From: Strix aluco
Lineage: Eukaryota > Chordata > Aves > Strigiformes > Strigidae
Assembly: GCF_031877795.1 (NCBI RefSeq)
Contig: NC_133932.1
Span: 39,880,180 to 39,944,179, forward strand
DNA length: 64,000 nucleotides
Reading direction: 5' to 3'
A program made the translations under genes and the position numbers. The notes beneath the pieces were generated by a model. The model was given only the letters and a program-made list of their open reading frames with translations, had not been told where the DNA came from and did no database searches. Below are positions 49,906 through 61,916 of this stretch, one piece after another (the first letter of the stretch is position 1; each line of letters starts with the position of its first letter).

Positions 49906-52900
49906 TAGGACAATGATCTTTTTTTGTTTCAGATCCAGAGGAGAAGTATTTGTTTCTTTGTTGTGTTTTATTGCCACTTAAATAAGTTGGGAGGAGCTGA
50001 TGGCATCACAGCACAGGACCTCTAAGATGACCTTTCAGTGTGACAGGAGCCGTGTCACACAGCTCAGCTTTACTTCAAATTGCTCAGCCGGGTGGAAGGC
50101 ACAAGAGGTTGCGATCGATGGCTCATTTTGTCTAGTTTCTCTCTCACTTTGTCACACCTCTTTTCCCAGATGTATGATGCAAACCCAGCCAGAGCGAGCA
50201 GTGTTGGGTGAGGCCGTGGCTCCCTGCAGCACACCGCAGCAGGTGCATCTGAGCCTTCATTTCTGGGCCCCGGCTGGCTCCCTGGGCTGTGTTTCATAGC
50301 CTGCAGGCAAGAGGCTGCCTGGGCCGCCTGCGAGGTGGGGGATGCGGTTTGCTCATTCCCAGTCTACATATTTTTTCTGTCTCAAAGAGTAACTGGGGAG
50401 CCAGGCAAAATGTACCCACATATATTCAGGTGTGTGGGTCCACGTGTGTGTAACCTATCTTTAGCATTTCAACAGTTAGTGTTTTAAAAGCTCTCCTGCA
50501 AGAAATATTCCCATGTCAAATTCTGTATGAGGCAAAAAGGTCTTTTTTTATATGCATAATTTTTTCATATATTGGAAATTGTGGTACCAAATAATTCTAA
50601 TTTTGAATCCATAGTCATTTCAATCATGATGTAAGGCACAGTTGGATGTTTACTGATTTGTATAATCAATCTTAAGCTTTTTTTGTCCTTCACGTTTTTG
50701 TGATTTTCATTTGAAGTTGATTATTATTGCATTAAAACCATTCAAATAGGTAATTTTGCAATCATGCGTAGTTTTACACTACTTCATACTTCTTTCTTGC
50801 AAACAGAATCTGTACATGTACTAAAATAATTACCTACTTTAACATAACTTTATCCAAAGGCTTAATTTTTGCATCCCTAATGTACCGAGTGATATAATGT
50901 CAGTAAAAGAAGAAAATTAATTCGATCCTAATTTCTACCAAGCACTTCTGATAAAAAATGGAACTCATTAAAAAATGTGGAAAGTCAGTATTTCGTATTT
51001 GTGATTTATTTGCTGTAGAACCTTCTCTGGTACCTGTCTGCATTTAAATTATTAAACAAAGGAAAAACTACCCACTCCTTTTCTCTAACTTAAAAACCTC
51101 AGAAGGTATTTTTTTCATATGTTCTAATTGCTCAAGTAATTGAATTTCTTCACATTTTAAGATTATGCCAAGACTTTATTCAGTCACTGGGTAAGAAAAT
51201 CTTTCAACTACACTTATTCCAGTACTGAACAGCTGCTGATTTCAGTATCTTGCATGCATTCCTTTTTTTTTTTTTTCAGTTTCATGTTTTGAGGATACTG
51301 TCTTTTTTATGAAATTCTATTGAGATGGCAGTGCAATAGCAGCAAAGCCAGAGGATACTGCTTCTTTTACTCTTTAAGGGTGATACAGTCAGTGAGACAA
51401 GTTTAGAAATTTCAGCTCGTGGTATCACTGAAGGCGGCAAATTCTAAAGATGCTTTGTAGGAGACATCTATGGTTTTAGACTTAGTTTAGGTATGATAAC
51501 TTTCTCTTTGCAGTAGTTTATCAGTAATTAATGTTTTTATGGTGACCTCCTGCCATCAGTGACAAATGTATTTGGTGCAAAAATGTTTAAACTTCACACA
51601 CTTACAGTTAAAAGAGAAAATTTTAATACACATAACAATATTCATTGTTTAAATGCACCATAAACAAATGGCATATTATTCTCGCTTGATGAGTGCCCAT
51701 AATGTATACTGCAAGGCACTGCTATGATACAAGATGCATAAGTCAAGCAACATTGTAATTTTCTTCTCCCCCAATTCTCAGTTGAAGTTAATTAGTGCAC
51801 ACACTATGCAACTGTCTTTATTATAAGTCTTTGGGTTGGTCTGGACTGACATCTCACACAGCTCAGTGCACTTTGGACTGTTTGTTTGCTAAGATGTCCA
51901 CGTCCATCAGTTACTGTCTCACCTCACCAGCCTGAGGGTGGCTTTGGATTGTGGTGAGCCTATCATACAGGGTTCACATTGCCTGCGTGTCCCTCCAGGA
52001 TCCAGCCAGCCCTGGCTGGACCCAGCACAGCCAGTCCCATCCCAGGCACTGTCTCCAGTTTCCCACTTCCAATCACCCATTCAAGGCATGCTGAATGCTG
52101 GTAGCTGTTGTGTGGTAATAAGTGGTTGGAGTTAATTCCTACCTCCTGGCTCTCCCCTTATCCACATTTGGCACAGGCAAGTGTCCAGCAGCACCCAGTG
52201 GCACCACCCACTGCACTTCATGCTGTGACATGGGAATCCTGCATTTTCTGGTGGGAAGCCCCATGATTATTCAAGCCTGCAAAAAGTCTGTGAATAGTAA
52301 AGCTCCTGACACTGTGCTGCCTGCAGAAAAACTTATGAGCTGTGTCTCATCCCAAAAGCCACTCATCGGGGAATACGCATTATTACTGTTATTGTCAGTG
52401 AATCTTGCCCAGAACTGTGTTTCAGGAAAAAAAAAAAAAAAAAGAAAGAGAGAGCAGCATCAGTTTTCCAGTACTCCAGTGCAGTACAGCATTGCTGAAT
52501 CCAAGGCACCCTGCCTTTAGTGATGATTGATTTGGTTCCATCATCCTGGAGAACATGTGAAATAGGATGTCTGTGTGTATCCTCCCGTGATGATTTCAGA
52601 AGCTCAGTCTCCCCTCAGTGGTCTTTGGTGAGACTGGAGTAGAAGGATTCATGTGTGTGACAGTGAACTTTGTCATGCAGCTTCTCACTAGTATCTTTTC
52701 CATTCTTCAGGTGATAATTTGATGAATCCTGACTTATAAACCCAGCTGTACAAAAAAGATCTCTGTTCTTAGATCATGTGCCTTGTGGGTGTGTTATGAA
52801 AGAGAAGTATCCTTCGTTTCTTGCAGTGCCTTTATTGGTCTCTCCTGGCAAATGTCAAGTGCCATGTCGAAGCTACAACTTCCAGCTTCCCTTCTGGAGT

Positions 52901-55620
52901 GCTAATATGCAGATATCTTCTGGAAGATCTGCAAATATCCGCTCATTCTTTTGATTAGATTCACTCTCTAATGTAGAACTATTTCCTGGGATGGTTTCAG
53001 CTGGCCTTCTGCCCTCTTCTGCCTCTTCTCTTTCTCTCACAGTGATTCATATGGTGTTACTAGTGAAGTCAACTCTTAGCCATAATGCTACTCTACTCAG
53101 AACCTCTTGCCTGTATGTTACTTTGGATTTGCATGCTTTGAGAGCTCTGAAATGTTAACTGTGTCTTTATCACCAGATTATCTATAGCAAGCATATTAGA
53201 GACAAGTTATCTGGCTGTATTATTTCTTCTGTCTCAACAAAGGTGTTCAGGAGTAGTTCCCCAAACTCGGTTTCTGGTTTACAATGGGAAGTGTCTCTTC
53301 CATAAATCCATTAATTACTGACATATATATGATTTCATAGAGGCATAAGCCTTACTGTGAAGTTAGTCACATATACTGTTATATACTGTTTCTAACCAGA
53401 AAATGTTTGCATTAAGGAGTGCTTTCTAATCTAGACTCCAGATTATTAGTCCTGTGCTTATTTTTCTATAACAATCTCTTCATTGTCAGTGTATGTATGG
53501 CAGCAAGCACAATGATAACAGGCTTTTGCAGCACCAATCTCCCTACTGAAACTTGTGAAGCACCTGTTGTCCATTTTCTTTGCAGCAAATTTTCTTACTT
53601 GGGCATTTGATTACTGTGCATTACACTTAACCAGCACTTCATGAATCCCTGGTTCTTTCAAATAAGTTTTTTTTTCATCCGACAGCAGAGACAGTCTGTT
53701 TCGTATGATGATCCACTTGGATCTGCCTCAGAGGCTCCCTATCAGTAATTGCTGCTTTTCTCTTCTGACACAAATGCATCCAAACATTTCCTCCCAACTG
53801 CAGATATGCTAAAGCACTGCTGATGACACCGAATCTGCTGTACCTTAATCTGATTTTCATTTCTGGCAAATCCAGGCAGTAACATGACTGTGAAACTGGC
53901 ATTTCTCAGAACTTGTGGTTCGTGAAAGTAGATTTTGATGCAACACTCCACCAACCATGGGATTTCTAAGGTTCTGTGAATTATAAATGCCTTTCATGCT
54001 CCTGGGGGGGAGGGAGAGGGACAGCCACTGGCTCCTTTCTCTTTTATACTTAGCTTCAGAAATATGACAATTACATTGAAATCTGCAATAAAAAATTGTA
54101 TGTTCGCTAAACTGCACAACAATTCACCAGTATTATGTAAACCTGAGCATCAGTAACATGTACAGACCAAACAGACACTGTGACATTCAATGTTTATTTT
54201 GGTGATGTCTTGGGAAAATTACTCATGTGGAAAGATTAACACATACAGAAAGACTACAAAACCCTACAAATAACCCTGTCTAACGGAAACGTTGCCACAG
54301 CCTTGCATAGTAGTTCCCACCTGGGTTTGGGGGCTTATCTAATACCCTTAGCCTATGACATTAATTGATGGCACAAATCGGGTCTGATTTTCCTCTGGGG
54401 TATATTGTTGTAAGGCCAGTCTGACTCTGCTAACATCACCAAACCACACCTGAGAAACCAAGGAGTCAGGTCCATACATCAGGGATTGTATATGATGATG
54501 ACAAATAATATTGGACAGTCTTCTCTGGCTTCATTCATACATAAATAAATCAACGGAGATTTATTTTATGATACATACAGCAGTACCACTAAATCCTTGT
54601 CCTGTTAAAACCATGTTTATTGAGTTTCAGGCTGGCAAAGCCACGGATTACTCCAGAAAAGCATTTTGAAGTATATCAAAACCATAGTGGGAAAGCATAT
54701 CCCCTACCATGTAACAGCAGCTTACTGAACTGCAAATGCTTCCAAAACCAGGAAAAAGCAACTTCTTCCACACAGAGGTAGGAAATCAAGTTTTCATCTA
54801 TATTAGGGATCTGGCACATTGCAGTATTTTATCTTTTCATATTTTACATGTTTATAAATAACAGGGCAGCCTGCCAGCAGCTCTGGCCAAAAACAGCAGC
54901 AACGGCTTAGCTCCGAGTGAGTAGGTTTTTGGTGGAGCAGTGCATGAAATAGGTACGTTGGTTTGTCAACATTCAATTATAAGTACAGAGGCACTGCCTA
55001 CGGTGCTGACCGCCATTAAAAGCATAGCAAAACTGAATGGTGTGCTAGTGCCACTAGAGCTAGAAAGCAAGGTGCTGTGGTTGACCGAGAAGCTCTCCTA
55101 ATGCAGTCCTGAAGCTGAGGAATCTCATTTGCACTCACATTTTGGCCCCTATCCACCATTCTGGCAATGCAAAGGAAAATCAATTGACTAAGCTTCCAAA
55201 ATGGCTTTAAAGACTCAAACAATGTCAAATCCGTTTCCTACGTCTACAGCAATTAACAGAAAATTCAAGATTAAGAATCCCCAGTAAACTCAGCTCTGTC
55301 TCCTTGATCCTATGCGTTAAGTGGGGTTTTCATTACCCCATCCTACTTCTTTGTACAAATGTGTTCTGTAGATCAGCTGGACCAGTCTTTTTCACACTTG
55401 GTCTGGGAACCATGAATGATTCATAAGCTGTCAGAAGGTGGTTGATGGAACAGGCCACCAAAACTCAGTATCAAACGTGCAAGCACTTTCCCATGCATGC
55501 AAGCAAGAAAACAAGCAAGCTCATGAAAGGAAACCTAGTAAAGAGATACTCAAAGCTGAATCTAAGGCTTTCTCTTTGTAAATGAAAACTGGTGACCAGT
55601 GTGGGTGCATTACAAGATCC
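49906..55620. other. non-coding stretch, no gene seen
   Basis: No coding exon or transposon end is supported. 50,500-51,250 is notably AT-rich with several TAAT/ATTA cores. An A run of 18 or so bases at about 52,425-52,443 follows no recognisable processed transcript. Confidence 0.5.
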
Positions 55621-55720
55621 CTTAATTTTATCTGAGGTGGTTAGGTAGCCCTTGGACCAGATAAAAGAGCACTGGGCTAAGTGACCTCCAGGATCCCTTC
55701 CAGACCCACCTTTCTGCAGT
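55621..55720 (+). mobile_element. possible degenerate CR1 3' end
   Basis: The string GTGACCTCCAGGATCCCTTC at about 55,680-55,700, followed by CAGACCCACC, is close to the CR1 3'-end block in which GATGACCTCCAGAGGTCCCT precedes CCAACC. The upstream GGACCAGAT also fits. The terminal ATTCTGTG repeats are missing or unrecognisable, so this is tentative. Confidence 0.4.
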
Positions 55721-58700
55721 CACACAACACAGCATGTGCTGGGTTCATTTCACCTAACACTCAACATCTACAGTACAGATGTTCACACTGAACTGGGCTC
55801 CCTGCGTTATCAGCGGGAAACAGGCCTTGCTAGGAGAGCAAGCGTCACTCGGGCTTTTGAGGTTCAAAATACACTGCTAAGAGAGTGGTTAAATATATAC
55901 TGCTAAGAGGGGTTAAATCAAAGTAGCATTTATTCAGCATTTCCTCAGATTCAATTATGTATAGGACTGTGATCCTGCTTTCCTTATACAGAAAAACTCC
56001 CACTAACGTTAATGGCTACTTTTTCCTTAAGAAGATGTACAAGATTCAGCCCTTGGATTACACAGAAAAATATGCAATTTCAATATAAGTCAAGAGCGTT
56101 TGGTTCAGCTCCAAGTGCCTTGTGAGAAGAACAGAATTAAAATTCACCTCAGGGCATTGGAAGATAACAAATACCATTTCAAGAGAAAGTATAGGATCTG
56201 TAGTTACAGCGAAATGTGTATTGTGTATTTGTATTGTGCGAGGTTTTGTTCTTTGCTGAGCAGCATGACCTATTTCCCAGCATCATGTGATTTTTGTATT
56301 GGAATACTCTTCTGTAGAGAAGTACAATTAATTTTCCAGCAGAAAAGATACAAATTTGATTTTCCTTAATGCTGCCCAATAAAATAGTGTAACGTTGCAT
56401 TTTTTTTTTAATTTATTTATTTAAACTTCATAACCCTTTTGAAAGATACACATGTAAAGCATATGCACGTACTTACCTGTTTCTGGCAACATTTAGTTTC
56501 ATTAAGTTTTTATTCAAAAAATGTACCAGGCATCAGGAAAATCCAAATTAAATTACACTTGGATTTAATATGATTTAAAGTCCATCTCCCACCACAATGG
56601 CAGTTAAGTACTTGGGTGCCTAAAGTGCACGAAGGGAATTGAAGCCGCCTCCCATACCTCCCAACCCAGCTCTGCCTAAGTTTTCTGCTTAAATTTTGCT
56701 TAGCTGCCTGAAGTTTTACAACTATGCACATGGGGATGAAAATCTAGAGATGTCACCTCTGGCTAAAACGATCCCAGTTTCATAAGCAACCCTGTCTATC
56801 AGACTTCCTCAGTTCATTCCTAATGGAGACCAACACTCGAATTGAGAGAAGAGAGAGAAAAAAAATCAAGCTGTAATGGAGACATCTGGAAGGGAACAGT
56901 TTATATAAACTCAACAGCTTTTGAAAAGCTGGCCCCTTAAGCACTCCAAATCAGCAGTCCCTTCCGAAATGCCTGCTATATATGTATTTTTAGCTTGTGG
57001 CTTCTTTATTTTAGTCATATTTCTTCTAACATACTGGAAGTATTTGTAATTATGGTGATATGACTTTTTTTAATGCTCGTAGAAGTCAAAAATGAACAAA
57101 TGAAAGCTGACTACACCTTCCAAAAGAAAAAAAAAAATGGTTTATGCATTAAGAAATTTCAGCTCTAACAGTAATTAATTTTCAGGTAACTGTTAGAAAG
57201 CTGTGTTCATAGCACAGGTTTCTGTTCATTTGTCAATACCAACAGCACAACACTACTGAGAACATAACGAAGAAGAGAATACTGTAGTAATGATTGTAAA
57301 GGCAATATTGAACATTTGGTAAGCTAAGCGGATATTCAGTTAGGTTGGATTTAAAGTATTAACCTCTTCAGGAGATGAATTCTGGCTTTCTATATCTTTT
57401 TGTATCACATGCACATTAATGCATTGTGTTGGCATGTGTTTTTGGTTAAGACCTCAAAATAATTAGAGCTTAAATTTAGGATAGGATGTGTCAGCACTAG
57501 AAAATAAGTGGTGTTGCTATGTCATGCTTTCACTTATATGACCAATGCTGTGTACTTACACTTGCCAGAGCATCCCCAAATTTTCAAGTACAGATGAGAC
57601 CCCATCCAGCGTCAGCTTCAAGTCTCCTTGACCTTTCAGCAGCTGACACACCGCAGCTCATGCGGTACCTGCTGTACAAAACTGCAAATGGTTGCCTGGC
57701 TTCTGCTCACTCCACAAGTTAATCAGGGCTTTACTGCAGTTGACGGGAAGTAATGAGGAGCTGCCTTTGGACCGAGGTGTTGAACATGACTCAGACACAG
57801 CTCTATACTAAAAACTAACAGGGAAATGTCCTCCAGTGATCTCTAACTAATGCCTTGAGAAACCAGAATGAGATCAGGGGAGTGGGGGCTATAGCAGGTA
57901 CGATAGGTGCAAAAGGGATAATTTCAAAAACTAGAAGAGTCTCTTAAAGTGGAAAGAAAATCTGCTTCTCCTAATTATATTCACATTTTCAGAAAAATTG
58001 GCAAGACAAGTGAAGATCAATGTAAGAAAATTCCTTTCCAGCAGACCCTGCAGACCTGTTGGGGTGATCTGAAACAGCTGTTTTCCTGATGCTCTTAAGT
58101 AGATTTCAACCACTTTAATGTATTAAGTGTTTTTTGTTCAATAAAAAAGGCTAGTAATGCTTTAGCTGGAATTTTGCTACAAGCACATAGTAAGCATTGC
58201 TTCCGTGGAAGAGCTCATTTTAAGCCTGGGGATGATAATGGGTGAGTATCAGGATGGTTGCTCTCAGTTTCACTCCAGAGGTACTGGTCAGCACTTCACA
58301 GAGCTCTCTTACCAGCTGAGAAGGAGAGATGCTATCTGCCAGTAAGATGTCAGAACACAGCTGAGCGGGAAGGTGGCAATGAATTTCTTGGCAAACTTTA
58401 TAGGTGTTACCTTTCGGGATTTTTTTCATGCTGTTTCTGTATTCCAAATTTTTATTCCCAAACTTTAAATGTATTTTCTTTTCTTTCTCTTTTCTCTTTA
58501 TCTGTCTAATGCTAAAATACCCCACGAATGCACCATCCTTTCAGATTCTAGTTTTGATCATTTGATTGTTATATGCACAACACTCTCACTGGACACTATA
58601 AGCATGTAAGCACTGCAAAGTAGGACTGCCTGTATATAAAAAAGTAGGGAATTTATACTATGCTGTAGTTAAAATTTGGGTAGACCAGAAACAGATCAGG

Positions 58701-60199
58701 CAAGCTTAACTGTCTTCCTCTTAGTGATACAATCTGAAAAGTCTCCTGACTGAAGAAATTATGTCATGCTCTGTTTCTGCAATTAAACTGTCATAAACTA
58801 CTTCTATTAGATCATTACCTTGAATGAGCTATTTCTTATTTGGAAACAAGCTTGTGACATATACTAAAAGTTCACACTGATGAAAAATGGAAGCTGTGCT
58901 CTATGTGCGTCCTTGTGCAAACCCAGAAGTTGCAGAAAAATAAGCTGCAAATACCTGTGTACTACCAGTGTGGAAAATGAAGACAAACAGGAGGGTCAGC
59001 GCCAGGACCCTTAGAGGAATGCTAAATTGCCTTTGTCCTGCCTCAGTTCTGAGCCTTGTGAGGGACTGAAATCACCTGCAATGTTCTCCAGGAAGCCACA
59101 GAGGCTGCCGTAATTTATGGCAGTCTACTATAAGGCTACACCAGCACAGGAGACCGGCCAAAGATTTTGTGATTGGCCAAGCCAGCATGGGCTGAGCAGC
59201 ATTAGATAAGGCTGATCAGAAATGCCAGTAAGAGGCTGTGCTGGAGGAGATAGAGAAGAAAAAGCAGCATATGCACCTGACCTAAGGGCAGAATCTCTGC
59301 CTCGTACTACAACTCACGTACAAGGAAACCAGTAGCGAGTTCTGTGATGATAGTAAAAGCACAGCAATTAAGGGATTTAATGGCACTTCAAGTAAACACA
59401 GAACATAAATATTTAGATATTACTTGTGTGTACTTTTCTAAAGTAGGTCAAGTTATGATGTTCTGAATGTCACATACTGGCAGGCAAAAGAGGGGAACAT
59501 TTGGATCCTAAATAACTGTTAAAATCACTTTCTTTTACAGGTCTCCCATAACCGCTGACGGTAGTATTTGCTTTACTGTGATGATCCAGAGAGCACTCAT
59601 GACCACTGTCTTTCCATGTTACTAACATTAGTCTCCTCAAAAATTCGTGTTCTGGAACCAAATAAAAGAAACTGAGGTAATGAACATATGCAATCATCTC
59701 GAAGAAAAAGCTTTGAGAGTTGCAAGCACTCACCATCTTGAAAAGTAAACCCAATTATTTAGTGGCATCAGTAAGGTGTTTGAAGGATAAAGTTTGATAC
59801 TGGTATTTGAAAATGCTGTTCCTTTTTTTTTTTTTTTAATAAAAATTTGTAACTTCCAAGCTTTGACACTTACGCTGCACCGAATAAAGGAGAGGAAGAC
59901 CTCGCTACCCCTACTCGTTATCGCCCACAAAAGCCTCACGGAGCTGAATTTCCCTGGCCAGGACAAACGCAGCTGCTGCAGCGCCCGCACGCAGTCCTGT
60001 CACACCCTGAGGAGAACGAGAGAGATTCCAAACAGAAACGTTATCTTTCAAGACTCACGCTGAAAAACGGACCAAACTTGTATTCCCTTTGATATGTTCT
60101 GACTTGCTTCTTCATGGCACACTGAGGAACACAAAGATATTGTCAGTCTATGACGTTACATTCGTTGGAAATCAACCTAGGTGAGATCCCGCTCCTTTC
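55721..60199. other. non-coding stretch upstream of the CpG island
   Basis: No coding exon supported. A short local duplication lies at 55,870-55,918 (ACTGCTAAGAG then GGTTAAAT, twice). CpG content starts to rise only after about 59,900. Confidence 0.5.
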
Positions 60200-60890
60200 G
60201 TGAAGAGCTTCCTTGAAGTCCAGCCCTTGGCAGGGCATCCCATCTTCTGCACGGGAGCGTCGCCCCGAGAGCCGAGAGCCCCGCTTTACCGCTTTTGTCT
60301 TCATTCGGACCCGGGACTGTATCTTTATTTATTAACAGCGTTACGTAGCGGTTTCCTGCGTTACCGGGAATTTCCATTACCGATCGATCCCTCACGGTGC
60401 CACCTTTGCGTTTCTTCCCCCCCGACCCCCCGAACGTACCCGGGAGCTTCACTCGCACCCCGCCGGGGAGGCCGCCCGCCCGCTCCCCGGGCTGCGGCGG
60501 GGCCAGACCGGCGGGCGGGGGTGCCCCCGCCCCTCGCTGCCGGGCGGGCGGGGGGCACAGACCGCCCTCCCTGAGGGCAGCCAGCGGGATGGCGAGCCAT
60601 GGCCCCGGTCAGCGGCCGTACCCGGGCGAGGCGGCTCTTCCTCCTCACCCAGGGGCCAGGGGCAGCCGCCGCCGCCGCCGCTTCCTCAGGCAGGGGAGCG
60701 GGGCTTCGGCCCCCGCGGGCGCCGCGCTCCCCTCCCCGGGACGAGCGACCGCCCCAGCCCCGCCGGTGGGGGGCTCCGCCGGCTCCCCTGCCCTCCCCCG
60801 CCCGCCGAAGGAGCGGGGCCGCGGTGAGGGGCGCGGCGGGGGGCGGGCAGCTGCGGCGAGAGCGGCCGGCGGGGGTCCCGCCGCGCCGGC

Positions 60891-60907
60891 CGGGGCGGGG
60901 CGGGGCC
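60891..60907 (+). promoter_or_regulatory. GC-box (Sp1-type) cluster
   Basis: Overlapping GGGGCGGGG cores form a typical Sp1/KLF binding cluster inside the CpG island. Confidence 0.65.
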
Positions 60908-61303
60908 GGGCCAGGCCCGGCGGGAGGAGCGGCGGCGGCGGCGGCTGCCGCCCCCGCTATCTGACCCGACCGTCCCCCTCTCCTCCTCCTCCGCCCCCCG
61001 GCTCTCCTGCCCCCAGCGGCCCGGGAGGAACTGAACCGTCGCTGCACAGGAAGTAGCGGCTGCGGGGAACAGCGGCGGCGACAGCTGGGGCTGCCGCACT
61101 CAATGAGCGAGGCTCCCGCAGCCGCCGCCGCCCGCCCCGCTCGCCCCTTCCCCGCCTCCCGAGGGCAGCGGCGCCGAGCCAGCCTGCCGCCGCCGGGGGG
61201 GCACCGCGGACAGCAGCAGGCGGAGGAGGCGGGCAAGGCCGCCCGCCCCGGGGCTGGAGGCTGAGGCGGGCAGAGGCAGCTCCGGCTCTTCCCGAGGAGG
61301 AGG

Positions 61304-61321
61304 CGGCGGCGGCGGCGGCGG
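61304..61321 (+). repeat. (CGG)6 run in CpG island
   Basis: Six uninterrupted CGG triplets lie immediately upstream of a possible splice donor (CAG|GTTGGT at 61,331). The position would be 5' UTR in a rightward transcript. Confidence 0.9.
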
Positions 61322-61860
61322 GGACTGCAGGTTGGTGCCGCTCCGCCGGCGAGGCGCGGGTGCCGGGCTGAGGGGGGAAGGCGTGCGGCGGACCCTGCCC
61401 GCGCCGTGTCGGCCCCTTGGCGGCCGGGGCAGCGCCCCCCGCCTCGGCGCTACCGGCGGCGGCTCCGCCGGTCGCCCCTCTCGGAAGGCCCCAGCGCGCC
61501 GCCCCCCGCTGCGGCGGCGGCAGGAGGAGCCGCGCCGGGCCCGGCTCGGTCCGGCGGCCGCGGTGCCGGTGCCGCCGGCAGGCGCAGCCCTTTGTGCGGT
61601 GGCGGGGAGCGGGGGGGGAGGGGGGAACGGGCGGGCCCGGCGGCGGGGGGTACCCGGGGCGGGGGTGGATGGGGGGGATGGCGGCGGGGCGGGGAGGGGC
61701 ACAGTGGTCCCGCCGCCGCGGCCGGGCCCCGGCTGAAAGGCATCCTCCCCTCCCCGGTGAGATGGACGCCCTCCCGGGGCGTGCGGAGCCGAGCGAAGGA
61801 GGCGCAGGCTGGCGGCTGGGCTCTCCGCCGGGCGTGAGGGGAGGGTGGGCGAAAAGTGGG

Positions 61861-61916
61861 AGAGCGGTTTAAAACAACAACAACAAAAAACAAAACAAAA
61901 GAAAAAAAAAAAAGGA
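61861..61916. repeat. A-rich low-complexity tract
   Basis: AAC repeats followed by a run of A bases mark the abrupt right edge of the CpG island. Confidence 0.85.

Larger units (their letters stand above)
60200..61860. promoter_or_regulatory. CpG island, probable host gene promoter and first exon
   Basis: About 1.66 kb of very GC-rich, CpG-dense sequence in an otherwise AT-leaning window; CpG is rare elsewhere. It contains clustered GC boxes (two overlapping GGGGCGGGG cores at 60,891-60,901) plus GCC/CGG trinucleotide runs (60,665-60,679; 61,304-61,321), and no TATA box. This is the standard architecture of a vertebrate housekeeping or developmental promoter. Candidate plus-strand 5' splice sites are GCG|GTGAGG at 60,824, CAG|GTTGGT at 61,331 and CCG|GTGAGA at 61,757. 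A minus-strand GTGAGT at 60,058-60,053 would serve a leftward transcript. Long open frames cross it on both strands (up to 305 codons), but these follow from the scarcity of AT-rich stop codons and show only low-complexity Pro/Ala/Arg/Gly, so I do not call them genes. The gene identity and direction cannot be settled here. Confidence 0.88.

Noticed and set aside
52425..52443. A run as the tail of a processed pseudogene
   Set aside because: The sequence before it has no recognisable mRNA similarity or polyadenylation signal, and no flanking direct repeats were found.
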